Shown here piece after piece: positions 10,725-19,516 of a stretch of DNA of 64,000 nt. Made by a program: the position numbers and the translations under genes. How positions within the stretch are numbered: position 1 is the first letter of the stretch; every line of letters starts with the position of its first letter. Under the pieces are notes generated by a model. It had not been told where the DNA came from. It did not search any database and saw only the letters and a list, made by a program, of their open reading frames with translations. Origin of the DNA: Frankia sp. RB7 (GTDB taxonomy: Bacteria; Pseudomonadota; Alphaproteobacteria; Rhizobiales; Xanthobacteraceae); contig JAUEPE010000013.1 of assembly GCA_030403585.1 (NCBI GenBank), forward strand, positions 1 through 64,000. The letters are read 5' to 3'.

Positions 10725-11804
10725 ATGACCACACCCCTCGCCGCCAAGATCGCCCGTGAATACGGCACGCCCTGCGCCGTCATCGACATGGACAAGGTCG
10801 AGCGCAACATCGCGCGGATCCAGAAGGCCTGCGATGACGCTGGCGTTGCCAACCGTCCCCATATCAAGACGCACAAGAATCCGACCATTGCGAAGATGCA
10901 GGTCGCGGCCGGCGCCAAGGGCATCACCTGCCAGAAGATCGGCGAGGCCGAGATCATGGCCAATGCCGGCATCGACGACATCCTGATCAGCTACAATCTC
11001 CTGGGCGAGGAAAAGATGGCGCGCCTCGGCGCGCTGAATGCCAAGACCAACATGACGGTTGCAGCCGACAATTCGACCGTCGTCGCTGGACTGCCGAGGG
11101 CGGCCGCGGCCTCGGGCCGACCGCTCTCGGTCGTGGTCGAATGCGACACCGGCCGCAAGCGCGCGGGCGTCGAGACGCCGGCGGAAGCGATTGCGCTCGC
11201 ACGCGAGATCGCAGCGTCTAAGGGACTCGCGTTTGCCGGCTTCATGCTCTACCCAACCGAGACCGGCTGGGGCGATGCGCAGAAATTCTTCGACGAGGCG
11301 TTGGCCGGCGTGCGCGCGCACGGGCTCGATGCCAAGATCGTCTCGACCGGCGGCACGCCGAACCTCAAGAACATCGGCAAACTCAAGGGCGGCACCGAGC
11401 ATCGTTTCGGCACCTATATCTACAATGACCGTATGCAGGTCGCAGCCGGCTCCGCCAGCTGGGACGATTGCGCGCTGCACATCTATTCGACCGTGGTGAG
11501 CCGCGCCGCGCCCGAGCGCGGTATTCTGGACGCCGGCTCGAAGACGCTGACGACCGATACCGGCGGACTCGACGGTCACGGCCTGATCCTGGAGCACCCC
11601 GAAGCCAAGATCGCGAAATTTGCCGAGGAGCACGGCTTCCTCGACCTCTCCCGCAGCAACACGCGACCGAACGTCGGCGACGTCGTCCGCATCGTGCCCA
11701 ATCATGTTTGCGTCGTCGTCAACATGATGGACGAGGTGGTGATGGTCCGCGGCGAGGAGATCATCGGCACGCTGCCGGTAGCGGCGCGGGGCAAGCTAAG
11801 GTAG
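10725..11804 (+). CDS. PLP enzyme of the D-threonine aldolase / D-serine dehydratase (DSD1) family
   Basis: Fold-type III PLP enzyme of 359 residues with an alanine-racemase-like barrel and a C-terminal beta domain. The PLP lysine is K48 in PHIKTHK. The metal site is H327-x-C329 in PNHVC. As known for characterised members, His/Cys zinc ligands are typical of D-serine dehydratase and His/Asp of low-specificity D-threonine aldolase, so a dehydratase-like activity is slightly favoured. It acts in D-amino-acid breakdown in the cytosol. It starts three bases after the uup stop. Confidence 0.83.
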   Translation: MTTPLAAKIAREYGTPCAVIDMDKVERNIARIQKACDDAGVANRPHIKTHKNPTIAKMQVAAGAKGITCQKIGEAEIMANAGIDDILISYNLLGEEKMARLGALNAKTNMTVAADNSTVVAGLPRAAAASGRPLSVVVECDTGRKRAGVETPAEAIALAREIAASKGLAFAGFMLYPTETGWGDAQKFFDEALAGVRAHGLDAKIVSTGGTPNLKNIGKLKGGTEHRFGTYIYNDRMQVAAGSASWDDCALHIYSTVVSRAAPERGILDAGSKTLTTDTGGLDGHGLILEHPEAKIAKFAEEHGFLDLSRSNTRPNVGDVVRIVPNHVCVVVNMMDEVVMVRGEEIIGTLPVAARGKLR

Positions 11805-11829
11805 GCCGCTACGCTCGCAATGACGGTGG

Positions 11830-13047
11830 TTAGCGCCTCAGCCAATCCAGCGCGCCCCTGCCCGCAGCAGCGCCGGTCGCAAACGACGCCTGTAGCAGAT
11901 AGCCGCCGGTCGGGGCTTCCCAATCCAGCATCTCACCTGCGGCGAACACGCCCGGCAGTTTGCGCAGCATGAAGTGATCGTCGAGTTCGTCGAAGGCAAT
12001 CCCGCCCGCCGTTGAGATGGCGCGGTCGATCGGCGCTACTCCAGTAAGCTGAACCGGAATCGCGTTCACCAGATGCGCAAGCTCCGCCGGCGAGAACGAA
12101 GCCAGCGGCCGGCCGGATGCAATGGCCGCTTCCTGCATCAGGCCGATGCCGACCGGCGACACTTGCGCCGCTTTGCGCAGAAAATTCGCGAGCGACTGCT
12201 TGCCGCGCGTGCCCGACAGGCGCGCGGTCAGCGCAGCGGCGTCGAGATCGGGCCGCAATGCGATCATCAGCGTCGCCTGCCCGATCCCCAGCACCGCCTC
12301 GCGCAATTCTGCCGACAGCGCGTAGATCGCGCCGCCTTCGATGCCGCTGCGGGTGATCATCGCTTCGCCGCGCACCGTGTGCGCGCCGATCGTGAGCGCC
12401 ACGCCCTTGAGCGGCTGGCCCTCGAACCGATCCCGAAACACGTCGGACCAAGCGACCGTGAAGCCAGAATTAGCCGGCCGGAGCTTCGAGACGGCAACGC
12501 CCTTGGTGGCGAGACAATCGACCCACGCGCCATCCGAGCCGAGCCGCGGCCAGCTCGCGCCGCCGAGCGCAAGCACGGTTGCCTTGGCGCCGATGGCAAG
12601 CGCACCATCGGGCGTTTGAAATTGCAGCTCGCCCTTCGCGTCCCAGCCGGTCCAGCGATGCCGAAACGCAAATTGCACGCCGGCCGCATCGAGCCGCCGG
12701 AGCCAGGCACGCAACAAGGGCGAGGCCTTGAACGTTTTGGGAAACACCCGCCCGCTGCTGCCGACGAAGGTCAGCTGTCCAAGAGCCGCGCTCCACTCGC
12801 GTAGCGCGTCGGGCGGGAACGCTTCCACCGCTGCGCGCAGATGCGGCATCGCCTCGCGGTAACGGGCGAGAAAATCCGGCAGTGGCTCGCTGTGGGTCAG
12901 GTTGAGACCGCCACGGCCGGCCATCAGGAACTTGCGACCCGCCGACGGCATAGCGTCATAAACGGTGACGCGGGCGCCGCCCTGCGCCAGCACCTCCGCC
13001 GCCATCAGCCCGGCGGGACCGGCACCGATGACGGCGACGTCAGTCAG
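11830..13047 (-). CDS. NAD(P)/FAD-dependent flavoprotein, HI0933/YhiN (BaiN-like) family, CTG start
   Basis: Flavoprotein of about 405 residues; family members are flavin reductases or oxidoreductases of uncertain substrate. The FAD-binding fingerprint VAVIGAGPAGLMAAEVL must be included. It is encoded at 13038-13000, but no ATG, GTG or TTG occurs in frame between the stop at 13144-13146 and the ATG at 13005, which lies inside the fingerprint. The only plausible start is CTG at 13047, giving LTDVAVIGAG and overlapping the stop of the upstream SDR gene as CTGA. Other family motifs are AGRGGLNLTHSE near residue 45 and the C-terminal GEMLDWEAPTGGYLLQ with LQASFATGAAAG. Confidence 0.82.
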   Translation of the reverse strand: MTDVAVIGAGPAGLMAAEVLAQGGARVTVYDAMPSAGRKFLMAGRGGLNLTHSEPLPDFLARYREAMPHLRAAVEAFPPDALREWSAALGQLTFVGSSGRVFPKTFKASPLLRAWLRRLDAAGVQFAFRHRWTGWDAKGELQFQTPDGALAIGAKATVLALGGASWPRLGSDGAWVDCLATKGVAVSKLRPANSGFTVAWSDVFRDRFEGQPLKGVALTIGAHTVRGEAMITRSGIEGGAIYALSAELREAVLGIGQATLMIALRPDLDAAALTARLSGTRGKQSLANFLRKAAQVSPVGIGLMQEAAIASGRPLASFSPAELAHLVNAIPVQLTGVAPIDRAISTAGGIAFDELDDHFMLRKLPGVFAAGEMLDWEAPTGGYLLQASFATGAAAGRGALDWLRR

Positions 13048-13961
13048 AGCTTGATCCCCGCCCGTGCCGCGGCCTGCGCCACATATTTCTGCGTCTGCTC
13101 GAACGCGCCGGTTAGCGCCCTCGCCTTCGACATGTCGCTGATCTCAGCAAAATGCGCGGCGACCGCGTCGGGGGTCCAGTCGGACTCCGGCAGGTTGATG
13201 CCTTCGCTCTCGAGAATCTTGATCACGGCGAAGGAGCCGGCACCGGCGCCCATGATGGTGCGGGTCGGCGCGTCCTCGCTCAGCATGTATTCGACGGCGG
13301 GCGTGATCGCGTTCGGCTTCATCAGCTGCAGCGCCTGCGGCGGCAGCAGCTCTTCGGTCATGCGGGTCGCTGCGGTCGGCGAGATGATGTTGACGCGGAT
13401 GTCGGTCTTGCGGCCTTCCTCGGCGAGCACATTCATCAGGCCGACCATGCCGGACTTGGCCGCGCCGTAATTGGCCTGGCCGAAATTGCCATAAAGGCCG
13501 GAGGACGACGTGGTCAGCACGATGCGGCCGTAGTTGCGGTCGCGCATGCCGGCCCAGACCGCCTTGCAGCAATAGAAGGTGCCAACGAGATGCACGTCGA
13601 TCACCTTCTGGAAATCGGCCGCTTCCATCTTGCCGAATGACTTGTCGCGCAGGATGCCGGCGTTGGCGCACATCAAATCGACGCTGCCCCATTCCTTGGT
13701 CGCGCGCTCGACCATGGCGGTGACCTGCTCGAAATTGGAGACGTCGGCGCCGTCGGCCATCGCGGTGCCGCCGGCCTTGCGGATCTCCTCGACCACGGCT
13801 TCAGCCGGCGAGAGCGAACCGCCGCTGCCGTCACGCGCGCCGCCGAAATCGTTCACGACAACTTTCGCGCCGCGGCTCGCGAGGCCCAGCGCATGCGCCT
13901 TTCCGAGACCGTTGCCCGCGCCGGTGACGATGGCGACGCGTCCGTCGAACCTGATTGCCAT
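13044..13961 (-). CDS. short-chain dehydrogenase, (3R)-hydroxyacyl-CoA dehydrogenase-like
   Basis: NAD(P)-dependent dehydrogenase of 305 residues. It has the TGAGNGLGKAHA cofactor loop, NDFGGARDGSGG, NAG(I) and the YxxxK active site in YGAAKSG (near residue 165). The NDFGG region and the extended C-terminal tail resemble the dehydrogenase domain of peroxisomal multifunctional enzyme type 2, so oxidation of a (3R)-hydroxyacyl-CoA is likely. The neighbouring MaoC-type hydratase would supply that substrate. The stop codon overlaps the CTG start of the downstream flavoprotein. Confidence 0.85.
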   Translation of the reverse strand: MAIRFDGRVAIVTGAGNGLGKAHALGLASRGAKVVVNDFGGARDGSGGSLSPAEAVVEEIRKAGGTAMADGADVSNFEQVTAMVERATKEWGSVDLMCANAGILRDKSFGKMEAADFQKVIDVHLVGTFYCCKAVWAGMRDRNYGRIVLTTSSSGLYGNFGQANYGAAKSGMVGLMNVLAEEGRKTDIRVNIISPTAATRMTEELLPPQALQLMKPNAITPAVEYMLSEDAPTRTIMGAGAGSFAVIKILESEGINLPESDWTPDAVAAHFAEISDMSKARALTGAFEQTQKYVAQAAARAGIKL

Positions 13962-13985
13962 GAGTGTGCTTCCTGGATGTTAGAT

Positions 13986-14073
13986 CGTCATGGCCGAGCT
14001 TGACCCGGCCATCTATCAAAATTGATGGGCTTTTGAGCAGCGATGAGTTGCCGGGTCAAGCCCGGCAACGACG
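13986..14073. repeat. palindromic intergenic repeat (GCCGGGTCAAGCCCGGC type)
   Basis: Two hairpins in tandem: ATGGCCGAGCTTGACCCGGCCAT-like (13990-14012) and TTGCCGGGTCAAGCCCGGCAA-like (14048-14068). They are also complementary to each other (CTTGACCCGGC with GCCGGGTCAAG) and are flanked by CGTCAT and ACGACG. It lies between two genes of the same operon direction. Confidence 0.75.
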
Positions 14074-14080
14074 CCTCAAG

Positions 14081-14560
14081 TTACGCGAAATAGGTCAGGC
14101 CGAGCCATTCCGCGACCAGCGCGGGCTTGTCCTCGCCTTCGATCTCCACCGTGACGTTGGTGCGGGTCTGAAATTCGTTCGGCTTGCGCAGCTTGGCCTC
14201 GGCCAGCACGAAACGGCCACGGACGCGCTTGCCTGAGCGCACCGGGGAGATGAAACGCAACTTGTCGAAACCGTAATTGACACCCATCGTCGCGCCCGCG
14301 ATCGCTGGCATCACCTCGTAGGACATGATCGACAGCAGCGACATCGTGAGGAAGCCGTGCGCGATGGTGGTGCCGAAGGCAGTTTCCTTTTTGGCGCGCT
14401 CGGGATCGACATGGATGAACTGGTGGTCCTCGATCACGTCGGCATAGGCGTCGATGCGGGGCTGATCGACCAGATGCCACGACGACACGCCGATCTCGTT
14501 GCCGACCATGGCATGATAGGTCTCCAGCGTGATCGGCGGCTTCTTCCAGACTTCGTTCAC
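14081..14560 (-). CDS. MaoC family (R)-specific enoyl-CoA hydratase
   Basis: Single hot-dog protein of 159 residues that hydrates trans-2-enoyl-CoA to (3R)-hydroxyacyl-CoA. The hydratase motif is DHQFIHVDPERAKKETAFG, with the catalytic Asp/His pair, followed by IAHGFLTMSLL, as in PhaJ-like enzymes. Its ATG abuts the stop of the acyl-CoA synthetase gene (14561), so the two are coupled. It is followed after a palindromic repeat by the SDR that could oxidise its product. Confidence 0.9.
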   Translation of the reverse strand: MNEVWKKPPITLETYHAMVGNEIGVSSWHLVDQPRIDAYADVIEDHQFIHVDPERAKKETAFGTTIAHGFLTMSLLSIMSYEVMPAIAGATMGVNYGFDKLRFISPVRSGKRVRGRFVLAEAKLRKPNEFQTRTNVTVEIEGEDKPALVAEWLGLTYFA

Positions 14561-16276
14561 TTAGGTCTCACTCCGTGTTTTCGAAAACTCCGGAAAATCC
14601 TCCTCACGGAATTCCCGGCCGCGCAGCGGATCGTTGCGATCATCGTCGCGTTCGAGCCGTCGTAGCTGCACGCGGCGGATTTTGCCAGAGATCGTCTTCG
14701 GCAGCTCGGTGACGATTTCGAGGCGGCGGATGCGCTTGAATGGCGCAAGCCGCGCGTGCAGGTGCCTGAAGATGGACAGTGCCGTCTCCGGCGTTCGCTC
14801 CGCGCCGGAGGTCAGCAGCACGAACGCCTTGGGGATCGCGAGCCGGATCGGATCGGGGCTCGGCACCACCGCGGCTTCCGCGACGAGTTCATGCTCGAGC
14901 AGCACGCTCTCCAGCTCGAACGGGCTGATGCGATAGTCCGAGGATTTGAACACGTCATCGGAGCGGCCGACGAAAGTGAGATAGCCATCCTCGTCTTCGA
15001 ATACGACGTCGCCGCTGCGATAGAGCGCGCCTTCGGCGCCGGAGAGCTTGCCGTCGTCGCTCTGATAGCCCTGCATCAGACCGGCGGGACGATCAGCGCC
15101 CAGCACCAGCGCCACCTCGCCTTCCTTCGCCGGATGGCCGTCGGCGTCGCTGACCTGAACGCGATAGCCCGGCAGCGGGCGGCCCATCGAGCCGACCTTG
15201 ATCTTCTGCCCCGGCGAATTACCGGCGAGCGCCGTGGTCTCGGTCTGGCCGTAGCCGTCGCGGATGGTGAGGCCCCAGGCGGCCTGCACCTGGTCGATCA
15301 CCTCTGGATTAAGCGGCTCGCCGGCGCCGCAGACTTCGCGCAAGGCGACCTTGAAGGCCGAAAGATTCTCCTGAATGAACAGCCGCCACACAGTCGGCGG
15401 CGCGCACAGCGTGGTGACGCCGCAACGGCCGATGGTGGCGAGCAGGCCCTTGGCATCGAAGCGCGGCTGATTGACCACGAACACGGTCGCACCCGCATTC
15501 CACGGCGCGAAGAAACAGCTCCAGGCGTGCTTGGCCCAACCGGGCGAGGAGATGTTGAGATGGACGTCGCCGGGCTTCAGCCCGATCCAGTACATGGTCG
15601 AGAGATGGCCGACCGGGTAACTCCGCTGGCTGTGCAGCACCAGCTTTGGTTTCGCCGTCGTACCCGAGGTGAAATAGAGCAGCATGGGGTCGTCGGCTTT
15701 GGTCGGGCCGTCAGCCACAAAACTCTCCGACGCTGTCGCCGCTTCTCCATAGGCAAGCCAACCGTCGGAGGCCGCACCGACGACGATACGCACGACATTC
15801 TCGGCACCAAGGCTTGCGAATTTCGCGACCTGATCTTCGGCCGCCACCACTGCCTTCGCCTTGCCGCGATCGAGCCGGTCGCGCAACTCCTCGGCCGTGA
15901 GCAGCGTGGTTGCAGGGATCACGACGACGCCGAGCTTCATCGCGGCGAGCATCGTCTCCCACAGCGGCACCACATTGCCGAGCAGCAGCAAAAGGTGATC
16001 GCCGCGCTTCAGGCCCTGCGCGCGGAGGAAGTTTGCGACCTGGTTCGAGCGGTTCGAGAGCGCGGCAAAGGACAGTTTTGTCTGCTTGTCCTGCGCGGCA
16101 TCGACAATCCAGAGCGCAGGTCTGTCCCTGGCCTCCGCGTCTTTCGCCAGCTCATCGAACCAGTCGAGCGCCCAGTTGAAGGGAACCGGATCGGGCCAGC
16201 GGAAATCCCTGACCGCTGTCTCGTAATCCGTGCGGTTGTGCAGCAGAAACGCGCGCGCTTCGTGAAATGTCGTCAT
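14561..16276 (-). CDS. AMP-dependent acyl-CoA synthetase
   Basis: Activates a carboxylic acid to its acyl-CoA via an acyl-adenylate. The 571-residue ANL enzyme has the AMP-binding loop YFTSGTTAKPK (about residues 215-225), the YGQTETT motif, the hinge region around YRSGDVVFEDEDGYLTFVGR, and the C-terminal catalytic lysine in LPKTISGKIRR. Length and layout fit medium-chain/acetyl-type synthetases. The start ATG overlaps the mmsB stop by one base (TAATG), so it continues the valine-degradation transcription unit. The acid substrate is not determinable from sequence. Confidence 0.92.
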   Translation of the reverse strand: MTTFHEARAFLLHNRTDYETAVRDFRWPDPVPFNWALDWFDELAKDAEARDRPALWIVDAAQDKQTKLSFAALSNRSNQVANFLRAQGLKRGDHLLLLLGNVVPLWETMLAAMKLGVVVIPATTLLTAEELRDRLDRGKAKAVVAAEDQVAKFASLGAENVVRIVVGAASDGWLAYGEAATASESFVADGPTKADDPMLLYFTSGTTAKPKLVLHSQRSYPVGHLSTMYWIGLKPGDVHLNISSPGWAKHAWSCFFAPWNAGATVFVVNQPRFDAKGLLATIGRCGVTTLCAPPTVWRLFIQENLSAFKVALREVCGAGEPLNPEVIDQVQAAWGLTIRDGYGQTETTALAGNSPGQKIKVGSMGRPLPGYRVQVSDADGHPAKEGEVALVLGADRPAGLMQGYQSDDGKLSGAEGALYRSGDVVFEDEDGYLTFVGRSDDVFKSSDYRISPFELESVLLEHELVAEAAVVPSPDPIRLAIPKAFVLLTSGAERTPETALSIFRHLHARLAPFKRIRRLEIVTELPKTISGKIRRVQLRRLERDDDRNDPLRGREFREEDFPEFSKTRSET

Positions 16277-17166
16277 TAAGCTTTCCCGGCGAGATCCCTA
16301 ACGTGCTTGATAATTCCGGAAAAATCCACCCCGCCCTGCCCCGCTCTGTCGAAGGCCTGGTAAATCTCCTGCGCATGCTGGCCGAGCGGCGTCGCGGCGC
16401 CCGCGGCCTTTGCGGCGTCCTGCGCCAGGGTCAGATCCTTCACCATCAGCGCCGAGGCAAAACCCGGCTTGTAGTCGTTGTTCGCCGGCGATGTCGGCAC
16501 CGGGCCCGGAACCGGGCAATAAGTCGTGAGCGACCAGCACTGGCCCGACGAGGTCGAGGCCACATCGAACAGCGCCTGATGCGAGAGGCCGAGCTTCTCA
16601 GCCAACGCAAACGCCTCGCTCACCGCGATCATGGAAATGCCGAGGATCATGTTGTTGCAGATCTTTGCCGCCTGGCCTGCGCCGCTGCCGCCGCAATGCA
16701 CGATCTTCTTGCCCATCTTCTCCAGCACGGGCTTTGCCGCCGCGAACGCGCCCTCCTCGCCACCGCACATGAAGGTGAGCGTGGCGCCCTTGGCGCCGCC
16801 GGTGCCGCCGGACACGGGCGCATCGACCGAGAGCACGCCGTGCTTGGCTGCGAGCGCATGCGCTTGGCGCGCGCTCTCGACGTCAATGGTTGAGCTATCG
16901 ATGATCAGTGCGCCCTTGGCCATGGCGGGAACCACCTCGTTCCAGACGCCCAGCACGTGCTTGCCGGCCGGCAGCATGGTAACGACGACATCGGCACCTT
17001 TCACCGAACTCGCGGCACTCTCCCCGATGCTGGCGCCGTCGGCCTTGGCCTGATTGCGTGACGCCTCGGCGAGATCAAAGGCCACCACCTTGTGGCCGGC
17101 CTTGACCAGATTGGCGGCCATCGGGCCGCCCATGTTGCCGAGACCGATGAATGCGATCGTGGCCAT
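16276..17166 (-). CDS. mmsB: 3-hydroxyisobutyrate dehydrogenase
   Basis: Oxidises 3-hydroxyisobutyrate to methylmalonate semialdehyde with NAD+ in valine catabolism. The 296-residue protein has the Rossmann signature FIGLGNMGGPMAANL, the substrate loop VSGGTGGAKGATLTFM and the catalytic lysine in GAGQAAKICNNM (near residue 170). The usual length is about 295. It sits between the 3-hydroxyisobutyryl-CoA hydrolase that makes its substrate and the acyl-CoA synthetase, in the same direction. Confidence 0.95.
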   Translation of the reverse strand: MATIAFIGLGNMGGPMAANLVKAGHKVVAFDLAEASRNQAKADGASIGESAASSVKGADVVVTMLPAGKHVLGVWNEVVPAMAKGALIIDSSTIDVESARQAHALAAKHGVLSVDAPVSGGTGGAKGATLTFMCGGEEGAFAAAKPVLEKMGKKIVHCGGSGAGQAAKICNNMILGISMIAVSEAFALAEKLGLSHQALFDVASTSSGQCWSLTTYCPVPGPVPTSPANNDYKPGFASALMVKDLTLAQDAAKAAGAATPLGQHAQEIYQAFDRAGQGGVDFSGIIKHVRDLAGKA

Positions 17167-17191
17167 CTTCGTTTCCTCCGCTTGAACGTTG

Positions 17192-18253
17192 TTAGTTGAA
17201 CTTCAATTCGTCGGCGCCGATCTCGGCGAGATAAGGCGCAAGCACGTCCGGCGTCACGTCTTCGATCCGTGGTGGCGACCAGATCGGGTTGCGATCCTTG
17301 TCGATCACGGCGGCGCGCACGCCCTCGCGGAAATCGTCGCTGCGGAAAACCTCCAGCGCGGCGCGATATTCGCGCACCAGACATTCTTCGAGACTCGACG
17401 CGCTGCGCGCCAGCCGCAGCAGCTTCAGCGTCACCACCATGCCCCGCGGCGATTTTTCGTTGAGTGTCTTGAGCGTAGCCAGTGCGAACTCGGAGCCGTC
17501 GCGCTTCAACGCCGCAAAAATGTCTTCCATGCGGTCGAAGCCGAACAGCGCATCGATCATCGGCTGCTTCGCCGCGACAGGACCGGCGGCATCGTCTGTC
17601 GCGAAGCTGTTGATGAGCTTACTGACCTCCGCCGCAGTCGCGTCTGATCGAACCTTCGTCAGCGCTTCGCGCAGCTCCGGCCACTTGGCCGCCGGCACCA
17701 CCGCATCGGCGAATTTCGCATGGATCGCGTCAGGCCCATTCATGGTCTGGCCGGTGAGGCCGAAATAAGTGCCGATCTCACCGGGCGAGCGCGACAATAG
17801 CCAGGTGCCGCCGACATCGGGGAAAAAGCCGAGCCCGACTTCAGGCATCGCCAGCTTGGTGCGATCGGTGACGACACGATGGCTGGCATGGCCGGACAGG
17901 CCGACGCCGCCGCCCATCACCAGCCCATCCATGAACGCGACATAGGGTTTTGGGTACTTCGCGATCCGCGCATTCATGACGTATTCCTGACGCCAGAACC
18001 GCGCGCCGAGATCGCCGCCTTCGCGCGAGTTCTCCCAGAGGCCACGAATGTCGCCGCCGGCGCAGAGCCCGCGTTCGCCGGAGCCTTCGAGCACGATCAC
18101 CGCCACTTCAGGATCGGCTTCGAACCGGTCCAACGCAGCGTCGATGCCTTCCGACATCCCCAGCGTCATGGCGTTGATCGCCTTGGGCCGGTTGAGCCGA
18201 ATTACGCCCGCCGCGCCCTCGCGACGAACGATCAGATCGCCCTCCTCCATCAT
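17192..18253 (-). CDS. 3-hydroxyisobutyryl-CoA hydrolase (crotonase superfamily)
   Basis: Releases 3-hydroxyisobutyrate from its CoA ester, the step that makes the valine pathway irreversible. The 353-residue protein has the crotonase oxyanion loop GLCAGGDIRGLWENS, the second loop GLVMGGGVGLSGHASHR, and PEVGLGFFPDVGGTWLL, all typical of HIBCH rather than enoyl-CoA hydratase. Its length is about 100 residues over plain crotonases, as expected. ATGATG at 18253/18250 overlaps the upstream dehydrogenase stop (TGA at 18252-18250), and GGAGGAGG inside the leader is not needed for this start. Confidence 0.92.
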   Translation of the reverse strand: MMEEGDLIVRREGAAGVIRLNRPKAINAMTLGMSEGIDAALDRFEADPEVAVIVLEGSGERGLCAGGDIRGLWENSREGGDLGARFWRQEYVMNARIAKYPKPYVAFMDGLVMGGGVGLSGHASHRVVTDRTKLAMPEVGLGFFPDVGGTWLLSRSPGEIGTYFGLTGQTMNGPDAIHAKFADAVVPAAKWPELREALTKVRSDATAAEVSKLINSFATDDAAGPVAAKQPMIDALFGFDRMEDIFAALKRDGSEFALATLKTLNEKSPRGMVVTLKLLRLARSASSLEECLVREYRAALEVFRSDDFREGVRAAVIDKDRNPIWSPPRIEDVTPDVLAPYLAEIGADELKFN

Positions 18254-19395
18254 CGCGCGCCCTCGATCAATTTGCGCGCCACGATCAGCCGCATGATTTC
18301 GTTGGTGCCTTCGAGGATCTGGTGCACGCGCAGATCGCGCACGATCTTCTCGATGCCGTACTCGCTGAGATAGCCATAGCCGCCGTGAAGCTGGAGCGCC
18401 TGGTTGGCGACCTCGAAACCGGCATCGGTGCCGAACCGCTTTGCCATCGCACAGAGCATGGTGGCGTCGGGGTCTTTCCGATCCAGCGCCGCCGCTGCGC
18501 GCCACAGGAAAGTGCGCGCGGCCTCGAGCTCGATCGCCATGTCAGCGAGCTTGAATTGCAGCGCCTGGAATTCGTCGAGCCGCTTTCCGAACGCCTTGCG
18601 CTCCTTCATGTAGGCGCGCGCCTTGTCGAGCGCGGTATGCGCGCCGCCGAGTGAGCAAGCCGTGATATTGAGGCGGCCGCCGTCGAGGCCGGCCATCGCG
18701 ATCTTGAAGCCGATGCCCTCCTCGCTGAGCCGGTTGGCCACCGGCACGCGCGCGTTCTCGAAAATGACGGCGCGGGTCGGCTGCGCGTTCCAGCCCATCT
18801 TGCGCTCGTTGGCGCCGTAGGACACGCCCGGCGTCTTGCCGTCGACGACGAGGGTCGAGATGCCGCCGGGACCATCGCCGCCGGTGCGCACCATCGCGAC
18901 CAGCAAATCGGTGCCGCCAGCGCCCGAGATGAACTGCTTCTGTCCGTTGAGCACGTAGTGATCGCCGTCGCGCACCGCGCGGGTGCGCAGCGCTGCCGCA
19001 TCGGAGCCGGCGCCCGGCTCGGTCAGGCAGTAGCTTGCGATCAGCTCCATGGTGCAGAGTTTTGGCAGCCATGTGTGGCGCTGGGTGTCGTTGCCATAGG
19101 CATCGATCATCCAGCTCGCCATGTTGTGGATGGAGATGAAGGCCGAGGTGGTCGGACAGCCCGTCGCCAGCGCCTCGAAAATCAGCGCCGCGTCGAACCG
19201 CGTCATCGCGGAGCCGCCGACATCCTCGCGGATGTAGATGCCACCCATGCCGAGGGTGGCGGCTTCGCGCATGACGTCGACGGGGAAATGCTTTTCCTCG
19301 TCCCAGCGCAGCGCATGCGGCGCGATCTTTTCCGCCGCAAACGCCAACGCCATGTCGCGAACCGCGAGCTGATCTTCGTTCAGAGCGAACTGCAT
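18250..19395 (-). CDS. acyl-CoA dehydrogenase, probably isobutyryl-CoA dehydrogenase
   Basis: FAD flavoenzyme of 381 residues that desaturates a short branched acyl-CoA. It has AYCLTEPGAGSDAAALRT, the FAD-binding FISGAGGTDL block, the C-terminal QLHGGYGYLSEYGIEKIVRD with YGIE, and RDLRVHQILEGTNEIMR, all family signatures. Context (mmsA upstream, 3-hydroxyisobutyryl-CoA hydrolase and mmsB downstream) points to isobutyryl-CoA as substrate. The start at 19395 (MQFALNEDQ) is the family start; the open frame reaches 19446 into a repeat. Confidence 0.92.
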   Translation of the reverse strand: MQFALNEDQLAVRDMALAFAAEKIAPHALRWDEEKHFPVDVMREAATLGMGGIYIREDVGGSAMTRFDAALIFEALATGCPTTSAFISIHNMASWMIDAYGNDTQRHTWLPKLCTMELIASYCLTEPGAGSDAAALRTRAVRDGDHYVLNGQKQFISGAGGTDLLVAMVRTGGDGPGGISTLVVDGKTPGVSYGANERKMGWNAQPTRAVIFENARVPVANRLSEEGIGFKIAMAGLDGGRLNITACSLGGAHTALDKARAYMKERKAFGKRLDEFQALQFKLADMAIELEAARTFLWRAAAALDRKDPDATMLCAMAKRFGTDAGFEVANQALQLHGGYGYLSEYGIEKIVRDLRVHQILEGTNEIMRLIVARKLIEGAR

Positions 19396-19415
19396 GCTGG
19401 GCTCCTCACCTCCCT

Positions 19416-19501
19416 CGTCATTGCGAGGAGCAAGGCGACGAAGCAATCCAGGATGCCTGTGCGGAAAGATTCTGGATTGCTTCGCTGCGCTCGCAATGAC
19501 G
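19416..19501. repeat. palindromic repeat (CGTCATTGCGAG...CTCGCAATGACG)
   Basis: Outer arms CGTCATTGCGAG (19416-19427) and its exact complement (19490-19501). The inner pair is CGAAGCAATCCAG / CTGGATTGCTTCG. It lies between mmsA and the acyl-CoA dehydrogenase gene, so it is transcribed inside an operon. Same family as 35133-35219, 35300-35411 and 56248-56365. Confidence 0.85.
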
Positions 19502-19516
19502 GGCTGGGCAACAGCC

